A program made the position numbers and the translations under genes. A stretch of DNA of 64,000 nt, taken from UBA4427 sp046351135. GTDB taxonomy: Bacteria; Myxococcota_A; UBA9160; UBA4427. The stretch covers positions 372,001 through 436,000 of the forward strand of contig JAXLZA010000002.1 of assembly GCA_046351135.1 (NCBI GenBank). The letters are read 5' to 3'. Each line of letters opens with the position of its first letter. Position 1 is the first letter of the stretch. Below, piece by piece: positions 53,552-62,591 of this stretch. The notes below the pieces were generated by a model. That model ran no database searches. It was not told the DNA's origin and saw only the letters and a list, made by a program, of their open reading frames with translations.

Positions 53552-56032
53552 ATGGCGGACGAGCGGGACCCGGCCCACGAGCGGATCGAGCGCCTGAACC
53601 AGCGCTTCGCGGGCCTGGCGGGCTGGTGCTTCGATCATCGCTTCGTCGTCGTCCTCGTCTGCCTCCTCGCCTTCGCCGGCAGCCTGACGCTCGCCGCGAA
53701 GATCCAGCAGGACGCGAGCTACGAGTCCTACTTCAACGAAGGCGACCATACCTACGAGGCCTATCAGAAGTACCTCGACGACTTCGGCTCGGACGAGGTC
53801 TCCTACATCGGCTACGAGATTCCGGACCTCCCGCACGGGGTCTGGAACGTCGACGCGATGGCGGCCCTGATCTCGCTGACCGAGGCGCTCGAGGACGAGG
53901 TCCCCTTCGTCTACGAGGTGACGAGCCTCGCCAACGCCGAGCTGACGGTCGGGACCGACGAAGGCCTCGAGATCACGAAGATCCGCGACGAGTGGCCCCT
54001 CACCCAGGAGGAGCTGCTCGAGCGCCGCCAGGCCTACCTGAAGAAGCCGCTGCTTGTCGGGGGCATCGTCAACCAGGACGCCTCCTTCGCCGCGATCCTG
54101 ATCGAGATGGATCGGACGAGCACCGACCCGCCCGAGGAGATCGTCTGGGATCCCGCGCCCGAGAAGGCCGAGGATCTCGAGAACATGTATCCCCAGGTCT
54201 CCGACGCGAAGATCACCGAGATCCTCGCGCGACCGGAGTTCTCGGCCTTCCACTTCTATCCGTCGGGGGACGTCGCCCTCAACGCCTTCTTCAATCGCGT
54301 GCTCGTCTCCGAGCCCGCCTATCTGATGCTGATCTCGCTGGCCCTGATCAGCGCGCTCCAGCTGATCGCCTTCCGCAGCGTCGTCGGTGTCGTCGCCCCC
54401 CTCGTCGTGCTCGTCCTGACGGCGCTCATGACGGTCGCGTTCATGGTCGTCGTCGGATACAAGATGGGCATCTCGTTCTCGGCGACCCCGACCCTGCTGA
54501 TGGTCATCGGCGTCGCCTACTGCGTCCACGTGCTCTCCGAGTTCCGGACCCAGATGGTCGCCGTCGGCGAACGGCGCGAGGCGCTGGTCCGGACGATGAG
54601 CCTCGTCGGGCTGCCCTCGCTCCTGACGGCGGTCACGACCGCGGTGGGCTTCGCCTCGATGGCCTTCGTGCCGATCCGGACGATGGCCGAGGGCGCCGTC
54701 TACCAGGCCTTCGGCGTGATGGCCGCCTATTTCTTCTCGGTGACGGTCCTGCTCGCTGCGCTCTCCTTCGGCGCGCGGCGGCCGAAATGGGTGGAGCGCG
54801 CGGCGGCGAGCTCGAGCGACATCGCGTCGAGCGCCGAGACGGGCCTCGCGACCCGCGCCCTCGACGGCATCGCCCGCTTCAACCTCGAGCATCGCACTGC
54901 CCTGCTCGTCGGCTTCGCGCTCTTCACCGTCGCCTGTCTCGTCGGGTCGACCCGCGTCGTCGTCGATTCGAACTGGCTCGCCGACTTCTGGGACGACTCG
55001 CCGGTGCGCATCAACGTCGTCAAGGTCGACGACGAGATGGGCGGGATGAGCAACATCATCTACCTGTTCGACGGCGGCCACGAGGAGTCGATCAAGGAGC
55101 CGGCGGTCCTGCGCGAGATCGAGCGCCTCCAGGACCTCGCCCTCGAGGACGACTGGCTCGTCCGCAAGACCTACTCGATCGTCGACATCGTGAAGGACCT
55201 GAACCAGTCCTTCCATTCGGACGATCCCGCCTACCACCGCATCCCCGAGACCCGCGAAGAGGTCGCCCAGTACCTCCTGCTCTACGAGTCCTCGGGCGGC
55301 GAGGAGGCGGCGGAGCTCGTCTCGCCGGACTACCGGGTGGCGAGCCTCGAGCTGCGCATCCGCGTCGGCCGCATCGTCCACATGGCGGCCCTGATCGATC
55401 GCCTCGACGCGGCCCTCGCCGAGAAGCCCCTCGAGAAGACCGAGCTCACGCTGACGGGCATCGGCGCGCTCTGGCTCAAGCTGACCAACTACATCGTCTC
55501 GAGCCAGGTCGAGGGCCTCGGGCTCGCGCTCGTCTCGATCACGCTCGTGATGATCGTGCTGTTCCGATCCGTGCCGATCGGGCTGATCGCGATGATCCCG
55601 AACATCGTCCCGGTCCTGCTCGCGCTCGGGGCGATGGGCTTCTTCGACATCACCCTCGACTACAACAAGGCGACGATCGCCTCGATCGCGATCGGCATCG
55701 CCGTCGACGACACGATCCACCTCATGTCGCGCTTCCGGCTCGAGTTCGGGATCCACCGCAGCTACGAGGTCGCCCTGCGCGCGGCGATGCAGGACGTGGG
55801 GCGCGCCGTCGTCCACACCTCGGTCGCCCTGGTGCTGGGCTTCCTCGTGCTCTGCTTGTCGGAGCTCCGCTCCCAGGCGTACTACGGAATCCTGCTCTCG
55901 GCTTCGCTCGCGACGGCGCTGATCGCCGACCTCTTCCTGCTGCCGCCGCTCGTCCTCTGGCTCAAGCCCTTCGGGCCCGAGCAGGAGCGCCGCACGGAGG
56001 CGCCGTCGGAGGCGGTGCGCGAGGCGGCTTGA
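53552..56032 (+). CDS. RND/MMPL-family exporter
   Basis: The 826-residue protein has about 12 helices in two homologous halves. Each half has a large periplasmic loop (residues about 50-250 and 470-640) and a sterol-sensing-like helix bundle (SATPTLLMVIGVAYCVHVLSEF and ASIAIGIAVDDTIHLMSRFR). This places it with the hydrophobe-exporting RND group that includes MmpL and the hopanoid transporter HpnN rather than with AcrB-type drug pumps. No membrane-fusion partner is adjacent. Inner-membrane export of a lipid-like molecule is likely; cargo unknown. Confidence 0.9.
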   Translation: MADERDPAHERIERLNQRFAGLAGWCFDHRFVVVLVCLLAFAGSLTLAAKIQQDASYESYFNEGDHTYEAYQKYLDDFGSDEVSYIGYEIPDLPHGVWNVDAMAALISLTEALEDEVPFVYEVTSLANAELTVGTDEGLEITKIRDEWPLTQEELLERRQAYLKKPLLVGGIVNQDASFAAILIEMDRTSTDPPEEIVWDPAPEKAEDLENMYPQVSDAKITEILARPEFSAFHFYPSGDVALNAFFNRVLVSEPAYLMLISLALISALQLIAFRSVVGVVAPLVVLVLTALMTVAFMVVVGYKMGISFSATPTLLMVIGVAYCVHVLSEFRTQMVAVGERREALVRTMSLVGLPSLLTAVTTAVGFASMAFVPIRTMAEGAVYQAFGVMAAYFFSVTVLLAALSFGARRPKWVERAAASSSDIASSAETGLATRALDGIARFNLEHRTALLVGFALFTVACLVGSTRVVVDSNWLADFWDDSPVRINVVKVDDEMGGMSNIIYLFDGGHEESIKEPAVLREIERLQDLALEDDWLVRKTYSIVDIVKDLNQSFHSDDPAYHRIPETREEVAQYLLLYESSGGEEAAELVSPDYRVASLELRIRVGRIVHMAALIDRLDAALAEKPLEKTELTLTGIGALWLKLTNYIVSSQVEGLGLALVSITLVMIVLFRSVPIGLIAMIPNIVPVLLALGAMGFFDITLDYNKATIASIAIGIAVDDTIHLMSRFRLEFGIHRSYEVALRAAMQDVGRAVVHTSVALVLGFLVLCLSELRSQAYYGILLSASLATALIADLFLLPPLVLWLKPFGPEQERRTEAPSEAVREAA

Positions 56033-56098
56033 GCGAGCGCGCCGGCCGAGCCCGCCGGAGCGCGCTCGAGTCCGCCCGAGCGCGCGCCGCGTCGGCGC

Positions 56099-57190
56099 TC
56101 AGCGCGAGAAGCCGAGCGCCTCGGCGACGACGGGATGGACGATCTCGCCGCGGCGGACGGTGAGGCCGTTCGAGAGGCCTGGCTCGCGCTCGAGGGCGGC
56201 GTCGACGCCCATCATCGCGATCCGCCGGACGAAGGGCAGCGTCGCGTTGGTCAGCGCGAAGGTCGAGGTCCGGGGCACGGCGCCCGGCATGTTCGTCACG
56301 CAGTAGTGGACGACGCCCTCCTCGACGAAGGTCGGCGCCGCGTGGGTCGTCGGCCGGCTCGTCTCGAAGCAGCCGCCCTGGTCGATCGCGACGTCGACGA
56401 CGACCGAGCCGTTCGGCATCTCGCGGACCATGGCGCGATCGACGAGCTTCGGCGTCGCGGCGCCCGGGACGAGCACGGTCCCGACGACGAGATCCGCCTT
56501 CGTGACGAGCTCTCCGATGGCGTCGCGGGTCGAGTAGACGGTCTTCGCGCGGCCGTGGAAGCGGGCGGCGAGCTCGCGCAGGCGCGGCAGCGCGCGGTCG
56601 ACGATCGTGACGTCGGCGCCGAAGCCGATCGCCATCTCCGCCGCATGCGAGCCGGCGATGCCGCCGCCGATCACGACGACGCGGGCCGGCAGCGTCCCCG
56701 GGACGCCCCCGAGCAGGACGCCCCGGCCGCCGGCGGCGCGCTCGAGACAGTGGGCGCCGACCTGGATCGACATCCGGCCCGCGACCTCGCTCATCGGCGT
56801 GAGCAGGGGAAGCGAGCCGTCGGGGGCGGTCACCGTCTCGTAGGCGATCGCCGTCGCGCCGGACGCGATCAGCCCGCGCGCCTGGGCGGCGTCGGCGGCG
56901 AGGTGGAGGAAGGTGAAGAGGATCTGGCCCTCGCGGAGCCGGGCGCACTCGACCGGCTGGGGCTCCTTGACCTTGACGATCAGGTCCGAGCGCGCGAAGA
57001 GCGCGTCGACGTCGGGCTCGAGGGTCGCCCCCGCCGCGGCGTACTCCGAGTCGCTGATGCCGGCGCCCGCGCCGGCGCCGGCCTGGACGACGACCGGATG
57101 GCCGGCCCGGCAGAGCTCCCGGACACCGCTCGGCGTCATGCCGACCCGGTACTCGTGGGTCTTGATCTCGGTCGGAACACCGATGCGCAT
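56099..57190 (-). CDS. ald: Alanine dehydrogenase
   Basis: NAD-dependent oxidative deamination of L-alanine to pyruvate. The 363-residue chain has the N-terminal MRIGVPTEIKTHEYRVGMTP, catalytic Lys in IVKVKEPQP, His in FTFLHLAAD, the Rossmann motif ARVVVIGGGIAGSHAAEMA, and VTNMPGAVPRTSTFALTNAT, which is highly specific for Ald. Length is normal. ATG 57190 begins the gene on the strand opposite to the DksA-like gene, with about 220 bp between them. Confidence 0.97.
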   Translation of the reverse strand: MRIGVPTEIKTHEYRVGMTPSGVRELCRAGHPVVVQAGAGAGAGISDSEYAAAGATLEPDVDALFARSDLIVKVKEPQPVECARLREGQILFTFLHLAADAAQARGLIASGATAIAYETVTAPDGSLPLLTPMSEVAGRMSIQVGAHCLERAAGGRGVLLGGVPGTLPARVVVIGGGIAGSHAAEMAIGFGADVTIVDRALPRLRELAARFHGRAKTVYSTRDAIGELVTKADLVVGTVLVPGAATPKLVDRAMVREMPNGSVVVDVAIDQGGCFETSRPTTHAAPTFVEEGVVHYCVTNMPGAVPRTSTFALTNATLPFVRRIAMMGVDAALEREPGLSNGLTVRRGEIVHPVVAEALGFSR

Positions 57191-57410
57191 CGTGGACCCC
57201 TCCGTGCGTGGTCATCGTCCCGTCTTCGACTGAAGATACAGCGGAACGACCGGATGCCGGCTTGAGGCACCGAACGACGCCAGCGGGGCATTCCGTCCCG
57301 ACTGCGCCCGTTCACCTCGCTCGCGGTGGCGTGGGTGAGCGCTCGGGCGCCGTCGACTGGCACGCCGCTTGCTCAATCGAGTGGGCCGATCAGGAGAGGA
57401 GGGCATCGCC

Positions 57411-57773
57411 ATGGGCATGAACGCGTCGCATCCGTCGCCGGAGCTCGCCGCCTTGTACGAGGAGAACCGGACCCGACTGCTCGAGAGCCAGTCGGAGTGG
57501 AATCGCCGCCTCGAGGCGATCGGGCGGGACCGCAAGCGGGCTCGCGGTCCCCTCGACCCGGACTTCGAGGAGCAGTCGATCCAGCGCGAGAACGATCCGA
57601 CCCTCGACGCCCTCGACGACCGGGGGCGGGCGGCGCTCCAGGCGATCCGCGCCGCGCTCTCGCGCATCGAGTCGGGCAATTACGGCTGGTGCGTCGCCTG
57701 CGGCTCGCCGATCGCCGAAGCCCGGCTGCGGGCCGAGCCCGAGGCGGATCGCTGCATCGCATGCACGCGCTGA
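57411..57773 (+). CDS. DksA/TraR-family zinc-finger protein
   Basis: Small protein of 120 residues: N-terminal helical part, acidic coiled segment, and C-terminal zinc finger with Cys94, Cys97, Cys115 and Cys118 (WCVACGSPI, RCIACTR). Members bind the RNA polymerase secondary channel. It is shorter than E. coli DksA (151 residues). ATG 57411 follows AGGAGAGGAGGGCATC. A possible general transcription modulator; direct targets unknown. Confidence 0.9.
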   Translation: MGMNASHPSPELAALYEENRTRLLESQSEWNRRLEAIGRDRKRARGPLDPDFEEQSIQRENDPTLDALDDRGRAALQAIRAALSRIESGNYGWCVACGSPIAEARLRAEPEADRCIACTR

Positions 57774-57827
57774 AGCGGCCCCGCCGGCGACAGGCCCACG
57801 GGACGGCGACGGGCGCAGGGGGCGGCG

Positions 57828-59585
57828 CTAGGCCGAGAGCACGCAGGCCGCGATCGTCGCGGCGGTGAGCGGCGCGCCGAGGCGGATGTAGTCCCCGAAG
57901 CGGTAGCCGCCCGGGCCGTAGACCATCGTGTTGGTCTGGTAGCCGATCGGCGTCAGGAACGAGTTCGAGGCGGCCACCGCGATCGCGATCGCGAAGGTCC
58001 GTTCGTCGGCCCCGAGCTGCTCGGCGGTCGCCATGCCGATCGGGAACATCAGAGCGGCGGCGGCGTTGTTGCTGATGAACTCCGTCAGCAGCACGGTCGC
58101 GAGCACGATTCCGAGCAGCACGATGCGGGTCCCGTAGGCCGAGAAGCCCTCGACGATGCCGTGACCCATCGCGGCGGCGAGGCCCGACTCCTCGATCGCC
58201 GCGCCGATGCCGAAGGAGGCGGCGATCACGATCAGGACGTCGATCTCGATGGCGTCCCGCGCGGTCTGCGCCGACAGGACCCGCGTCGCGACCAGCACGA
58301 CGGCACCGATCAGCGAGGCCTCGAGGATGGGGAGCGTCCCGCTGCCGGCGACGGCGACGATCGTGAAGGTGACGAGCCCGACCCAGGCTGCGCGCCCGAC
58401 GTGGAGCGGCGTCGCCTCCTCGCCGTCCAGGGGATTGATGACGAGGAAGTCCGGCCGACCCCGCCAGCGCTCGCGGAAGCCGGGATCCGTCAGCAGCAGC
58501 AGCGTGTCGCCGGTCCGGAGCTTGACCTGGCCGAGCTTCGCGACGAGGGGCTGGCCCTCGCGGTGGATCGCGATGATCGCCGCCTGGTAGCGCTCGCGGA
58601 AGTTCGCCTCCTTCGGCGTCTGGCCGAGGAGCGGCGACTCGCGGCCGATCACGACCTCGATCACGTGGCGCGTCGGCGCCTCCACGCTCGCCATGTGGAT
58701 GCGCTCGGCGGAGTCGAGTCCGTCGATGTTCTGGAGGTCGAGGATCAGGCGCGCCTGGCCGACGAAGAGCAGGTGGTCGCCTTCACGCAGCGTCGTCGTC
58801 GGGGCGACCGGTGCGATCGGCTCGCCGTCGCGCTCGATCTCGACGAGGAACACCCCTTCGAGGTGGCGCAGACCGGCCTCCTCGACGGTCCGGCCGTCGA
58901 GGGGACCACCGGTCTCGACGACCATGCGCACGACGAAGTCCCGCCCGGGATCGTCGAGCCCGCCACGCGGCGGTGTGCGATCGGGGAGGACGCGGCTCGC
59001 CGTGAGCGCGAGGACCAGGATGCCGGCGATGGCGACGGGCAGGCCGACGTGGGTCATCTCGAAGAGGCCGAGGGGCTCGCGGCCCGAGGCTTCGAGCAGG
59101 CCCGAAACGACGAGATTCGTCGAGGTCCCGATCGTCGTGACGACGCCGCCGAGGATGACGGCGAACGAGAGCGGCATCAGGTAGCGGGAGGCCGGTAGAC
59201 CATTGCGCGCGGCCCACTCCGAGACCGGGCGGATCAGCATCGCGACGATCGGCGTGTTGTTGAGGAAGGCCGAGGCCGCCGCCGACGGGATGCACAGGCG
59301 CAGGATCCGGACCGCGTCGTTCGAGCCGCCGCCGAGGGCGCCGCGGACGAGCGGCCGCAGCGCGCCCGAGTCCTCGACGGCCCGGGCCACGACGTAGAGG
59401 GCGGCGACGGTGATCGGGGCCGAGTTCGAGAAGCCGGCGAAGGCCTGGGCCGGCTCGATCACGCCGGCGGCGAGCAGGCTGATGACGGCGGAGAGGATCG
59501 CGGTCGCGGGCGAGACGGTGCCCCTCGCCATCACGGCGAACATCGCGATCGAGACGGCGAGAGTGAGCCAGGCTTCCCATCCCAT
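57828..59585 (-). CDS. SLC13/CitT-type anion transporter with two RCK_C domains
   Basis: The 585-residue transporter has two membrane halves with the duplicated signatures FLNNTPIVAMLI and GTSTNLVVSGLL, then TEFISNNAAAALMFPIG and SNSFLTPIGYQTNTMVYG. Between them two cytoplasmic TrkA-C/RCK_C domains (residues about 210-400; EGDHLLFVGQ and TGDTLLLLTD) sense a ligand. This is the common architecture of sodium-coupled sulfate or dicarboxylate carriers. ATG 59585 is chosen; the longer frame has Arg-rich shadow sequence. It is convergent with the DksA-like gene. Confidence 0.9.
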   Translation of the reverse strand: MGWEAWLTLAVSIAMFAVMARGTVSPATAILSAVISLLAAGVIEPAQAFAGFSNSAPITVAALYVVARAVEDSGALRPLVRGALGGGSNDAVRILRLCIPSAAASAFLNNTPIVAMLIRPVSEWAARNGLPASRYLMPLSFAVILGGVVTTIGTSTNLVVSGLLEASGREPLGLFEMTHVGLPVAIAGILVLALTASRVLPDRTPPRGGLDDPGRDFVVRMVVETGGPLDGRTVEEAGLRHLEGVFLVEIERDGEPIAPVAPTTTLREGDHLLFVGQARLILDLQNIDGLDSAERIHMASVEAPTRHVIEVVIGRESPLLGQTPKEANFRERYQAAIIAIHREGQPLVAKLGQVKLRTGDTLLLLTDPGFRERWRGRPDFLVINPLDGEEATPLHVGRAAWVGLVTFTIVAVAGSGTLPILEASLIGAVVLVATRVLSAQTARDAIEIDVLIVIAASFGIGAAIEESGLAAAMGHGIVEGFSAYGTRIVLLGIVLATVLLTEFISNNAAAALMFPIGMATAEQLGADERTFAIAIAVAASNSFLTPIGYQTNTMVYGPGGYRFGDYIRLGAPLTAATIAACVLSA

Positions 59586-59773
59586 GCGCGCGGTACGGTA
59601 GCGACTGAGCCGGCAAATACGACGGCCGATCGGCCCTTGTCCCAGCGCATTCGATGGCGTCGAGGAGATCGGGCGTGCCCGCCGTTCGCGGCCCTCGACC
59701 CTCGGCCCTCGAGCCTCGGTCGTCGACCTTCGGGCCGCGGCTCGCGGGCGGTCTACCGAGCTCGGTGCGCTGT

Positions 59774-61048
59774 TCAATGATCCGTCGGAGGCGGAGTAGC
59801 GCGCCCCGGGTCGGGGAGCGCGCGCAGGAGGAGCAGGCCCGGGAGGGCCAGCAGCGCGGTGCAGATCCAGAACTCGGGCCAGTCGGTCCGGGTCGCGAGC
59901 CAGCCCGAGACGCCGCCGAAGAGGGTCCGGCCCATCGCCATCAGCGAAGTCAGGACGGCGAACTGGGTGCCGCTGTAGGCGCCGCGGGAGAGCGAGGAGA
60001 AGTAGGCGACGAACGCGGCCGAGGCGAGGCCGCCGGTGAAGTTGTCGGCGACGACGGCGACGGCCAGCACGCCGAGGTCGTGGCCCGCGTAGGCAAGCCA
60101 GACGTAGAGCAGGTTCGTCGCCGCCTGGAGCAGGCCGCCCAGGATCAGCGCGGGTCGGACCCGGGCCCGGGCGACGAGCGCGCCGCCGACGACGATTCCG
60201 ACGACGCTGGCGGCGAGGCCGACGACCTTCGTCAGGCTCGCGATCTCGACGCCGCTGAAGCCCTGCTCGACGAAGAACGGATTCGACATCGCCAGGGCCA
60301 CCGACTCGCCGAGCTTGTAGAGCAGCGCGAAGGCGAGCACGAGCGGCCAGCGCGGCCGGGTCGCGAGGTCGGCGAGCGGGTCGAGGAACGCGTGCCGCAG
60401 CGTCGTCGCGAGCGACGGGCGCGCGGGTGCACCCGGCGCGCCGGGGCCCGCGCGCACCGGCTCCCGGGCGAAGACGACGCAGAGCATCGAGAGCGCGAGG
60501 GCGAAGGCGAGGGCCGAGAACGTTTCGGGCCAGCTCGCGTAGTCGGCGAGCGCGATCGCACCCGCGCCCGAGGCGAGCATGCCGGCGCGGTAGCCCGCCT
60601 GGGTCGCCGCGGCGCCGGCGCCCTGCTCGTGGTCCGCGAGGATCTCGATTCGATAGGCGTCGACGGCGATGTCCTGGCTCGCGGAGAGGAAGGCGAGGGC
60701 GAGGACGACGAGCCCCGTCGCGAGGGGCGCCGTCGTCGGGTCGACGAGGCCGAGACTCGCGATCGCCGCGACGAGCCCGGCCTGCAGGGCGAGGATCCAG
60801 CCGCGACGGCGGCCGAGGGCGGCCGTGCCCGGCAGCGTCCAGTGGTCGAGCAGTGGGGCCCAGACGAACTTGAACGCGTAGGGCATGCCGAAGAGGGCGA
60901 AGAGCCCGATCGAGGTCTTGTCGACGCCGTCGCGGGCGAGCCAGTAGGTCAGCGTCGTCGTCGTGAGCGGCAGCGGGAGGCCGCTCGAGAAGCCCTGGCC
61001 GAAGACCGCGAGCAGGCGGGGGTTGCGATAGACGGCGAGCGCGCCCAC
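59774..61048 (-). CDS. AmpG-like MFS permease
   Basis: Major-facilitator protein of 424 residues with GFSSGLPLPLTTTTLTYWLA, GMPYAFKFVWAPLLDHW, FLSASQDIAVDAYRIEIL and YFSSLSRGAYSGTQFAVLTS, which fit the AmpG/acetyl-CoA transporter-like group that imports anhydro-muropeptides or related molecules. The start is probably a GTG at 61046-61048, 8 bp after the DedA-type gene; an upstream-extended frame overlaps that gene entirely and is rejected. Recycling of peptidoglycan fragments is plausible. Confidence 0.88.
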   Translation of the reverse strand: MGALAVYRNPRLLAVFGQGFSSGLPLPLTTTTLTYWLARDGVDKTSIGLFALFGMPYAFKFVWAPLLDHWTLPGTAALGRRRGWILALQAGLVAAIASLGLVDPTTAPLATGLVVLALAFLSASQDIAVDAYRIEILADHEQGAGAAATQAGYRAGMLASGAGAIALADYASWPETFSALAFALALSMLCVVFAREPVRAGPGAPGAPARPSLATTLRHAFLDPLADLATRPRWPLVLAFALLYKLGESVALAMSNPFFVEQGFSGVEIASLTKVVGLAASVVGIVVGGALVARARVRPALILGGLLQAATNLLYVWLAYAGHDLGVLAVAVVADNFTGGLASAAFVAYFSSLSRGAYSGTQFAVLTSLMAMGRTLFGGVSGWLATRTDWPEFWICTALLALPGLLLLRALPDPGRATPPPTDH

Positions 61049-61056
61049 CGCCCCGC

Positions 61057-61755
61057 CTAATGCAGATACGAGATCGCGGCGATCCCGAGGACGAAGAGCA
61101 CGAAGAGGCCGATCGTCGCGAGCTCGAGGTACTGGTCGAGCAGGCGCTTCGCCGCCGGGCCCGCGAAGTGGAAGACGGTGGCCACGAGGAAGAAACGGCC
61201 CCCGCGGCCGAGGAGGCTCGCGACCAGCACGATCGGGAGCGCGACGCCGAAGACGCCGGAGGCGACGGTGAAGATCTTGTAGGGGATCGGCGTGAAGGCG
61301 GCGGCGAGGATCGCGAGGAACGCGTTCTCGAGATAGAGCCCGCGCACGTGCTCGAAGAGCTCGGGCGAGACGCCGGGGACGTAGGTGAAGAACGCGTGGC
61401 GGACGAGCTCCCAGGCGAAGGAGCCGATCAGCCAGCCGAAGGCGCCGCCGACCACCGAGGCGACGAGGGAGACCGTCGCGAAGAAGTAGGCGCGCCGGGG
61501 CTGGGAGACCGAGAGGGCGATCTGCAGCACGTCGGGCGGGATCGGGAAGAAGCTGCTCTCGGCGAAGGAGATCAGGGCCAGCGCCTGGGTCCCCCAGCGC
61601 GTCTCGGCCCAGTGGAGCACCCAGGCGTAGAGGCGCCGCAGCGGGTTCGCCGGGACGGTGGCTCCCGCGCGACCCGAGGCGGGGCCGGCGGCCGACCGGA
61701 GGGCCGGCCCGGCGGTGTCCTGGGCGGGGGTCGATTCGGGGACGCGATCGGGCAT
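61057..61755 (-). CDS. YqaA/DedA-family membrane protein
   Basis: The 232-residue protein of the VTT/DedA superfamily has the core SFAESSFFPIPPDVLQI and AFTPIPYKIFTVASGVFG, corresponding to the conserved re-entrant loops, followed by GRGGRFFLVATVFHF. The first 40 residues are a polar Ala/Pro-rich extension. Members flip or move phospholipid carriers such as undecaprenyl phosphate or PE. It is directly upstream of the AmpG-like permease (8 bp), which would fit a cell-wall lipid-carrier role. Confidence 0.88.
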   Translation of the reverse strand: MPDRVPESTPAQDTAGPALRSAAGPASGRAGATVPANPLRRLYAWVLHWAETRWGTQALALISFAESSFFPIPPDVLQIALSVSQPRRAYFFATVSLVASVVGGAFGWLIGSFAWELVRHAFFTYVPGVSPELFEHVRGLYLENAFLAILAAAFTPIPYKIFTVASGVFGVALPIVLVASLLGRGGRFFLVATVFHFAGPAAKRLLDQYLELATIGLFVLFVLGIAAISYLH

Positions 61756-61881
61756 GGGCAGGCTCGGGCTCCAGCGGTCGGTCCGGGTATCGACGGGGGC
61801 GGGTCCTGGCTGAACCAGGGAGTTGGTCCCTCGCGCCCCGCATCGTCCCTCGGCGGGCCCGCCCGATCCCGGGGCGGGAGA

Positions 61882-62466
61882 CTAGCGATCGCCCTTCGTC
61901 GGGACCCGCTCGACCGTCCCGCGATTGACTGCCGCGGCGAAGTCGGGGTCGATCGGCCCCTTGCTCTCGAGCTCGAGGGCGTTCATCAGCTTCGCGAGCG
62001 CCTCGTAGATGCCCGCTGCGAGCAGCAGCTCGACGGCCTCCCGGGGTGACAGCCGGGCCGCGAGCCGATCGAAGGTCGCCTTCGAGAGGGTGCTCGTCCC
62101 GGCGAGCTCGGTCGTCGCCTCGAGCACGAGGCGCTGCAGGGCGTCGAAGCAGGGCGCATCGATCCGCCCGGCCTCGATCGCCCGGATCTGCTCCGGCGTG
62201 ATGCCCGCGGCCTGGGAGATGCCGACGTGCTGGTCCCATTCGTACGCGGCCCGCCGCAGGTTCGCGACGCGCAGGATGGCGAGCTCCCGGAGCTTCGGGT
62301 CGAGCTGCTGCTGGGACAGGATGCTGAGCAGCAGGTCCGCCAGTCGGGGCCAGTTCGTCTCGGCATGGCCGAAGAGCAGGGCGATCTCGTTCGGCCGATC
62401 CGGGGCGAGCAGCTGCCGGATCGACTCGGGTGCCGTGGCGAGGTCGAGGAGGGGAAGGCGGGGCAT
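61882..62466 (-). CDS. Carboxymuconolactone decarboxylase-family protein
   Basis: Helical CMD/AhpD-like protein of 194 residues with ELAILRVANLRRAAYEWDQH, the family motif carrying the conserved Glu and His, but without the CxxC of AhpD peroxidases. It therefore fits the lactone-decarboxylase or unknown side of the family. I choose ATG 62466 because AAAGGAG lies 5 nt upstream; an ATG 15 bp earlier is also open. It is divergent from the Ktr potassium channel gene. Confidence 0.85.
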   Translation of the reverse strand: MPRLPLLDLATAPESIRQLLAPDRPNEIALLFGHAETNWPRLADLLLSILSQQQLDPKLRELAILRVANLRRAAYEWDQHVGISQAAGITPEQIRAIEAGRIDAPCFDALQRLVLEATTELAGTSTLSKATFDRLAARLSPREAVELLLAAGIYEALAKLMNALELESKGPIDPDFAAAVNRGTVERVPTKGDR

Positions 62467-62591
62467 GGGCGCTCCTTTCATGGGCGGGGCGGGCCGTGCA
62501 GGTTCGGACGGGGCCGCGAGGCGGACCGGCGGTATGCTGCGGCCCCGTGAAGCCCGACGCCAGTCGCCCCCGTGATTCCTCCGTGCAACGC

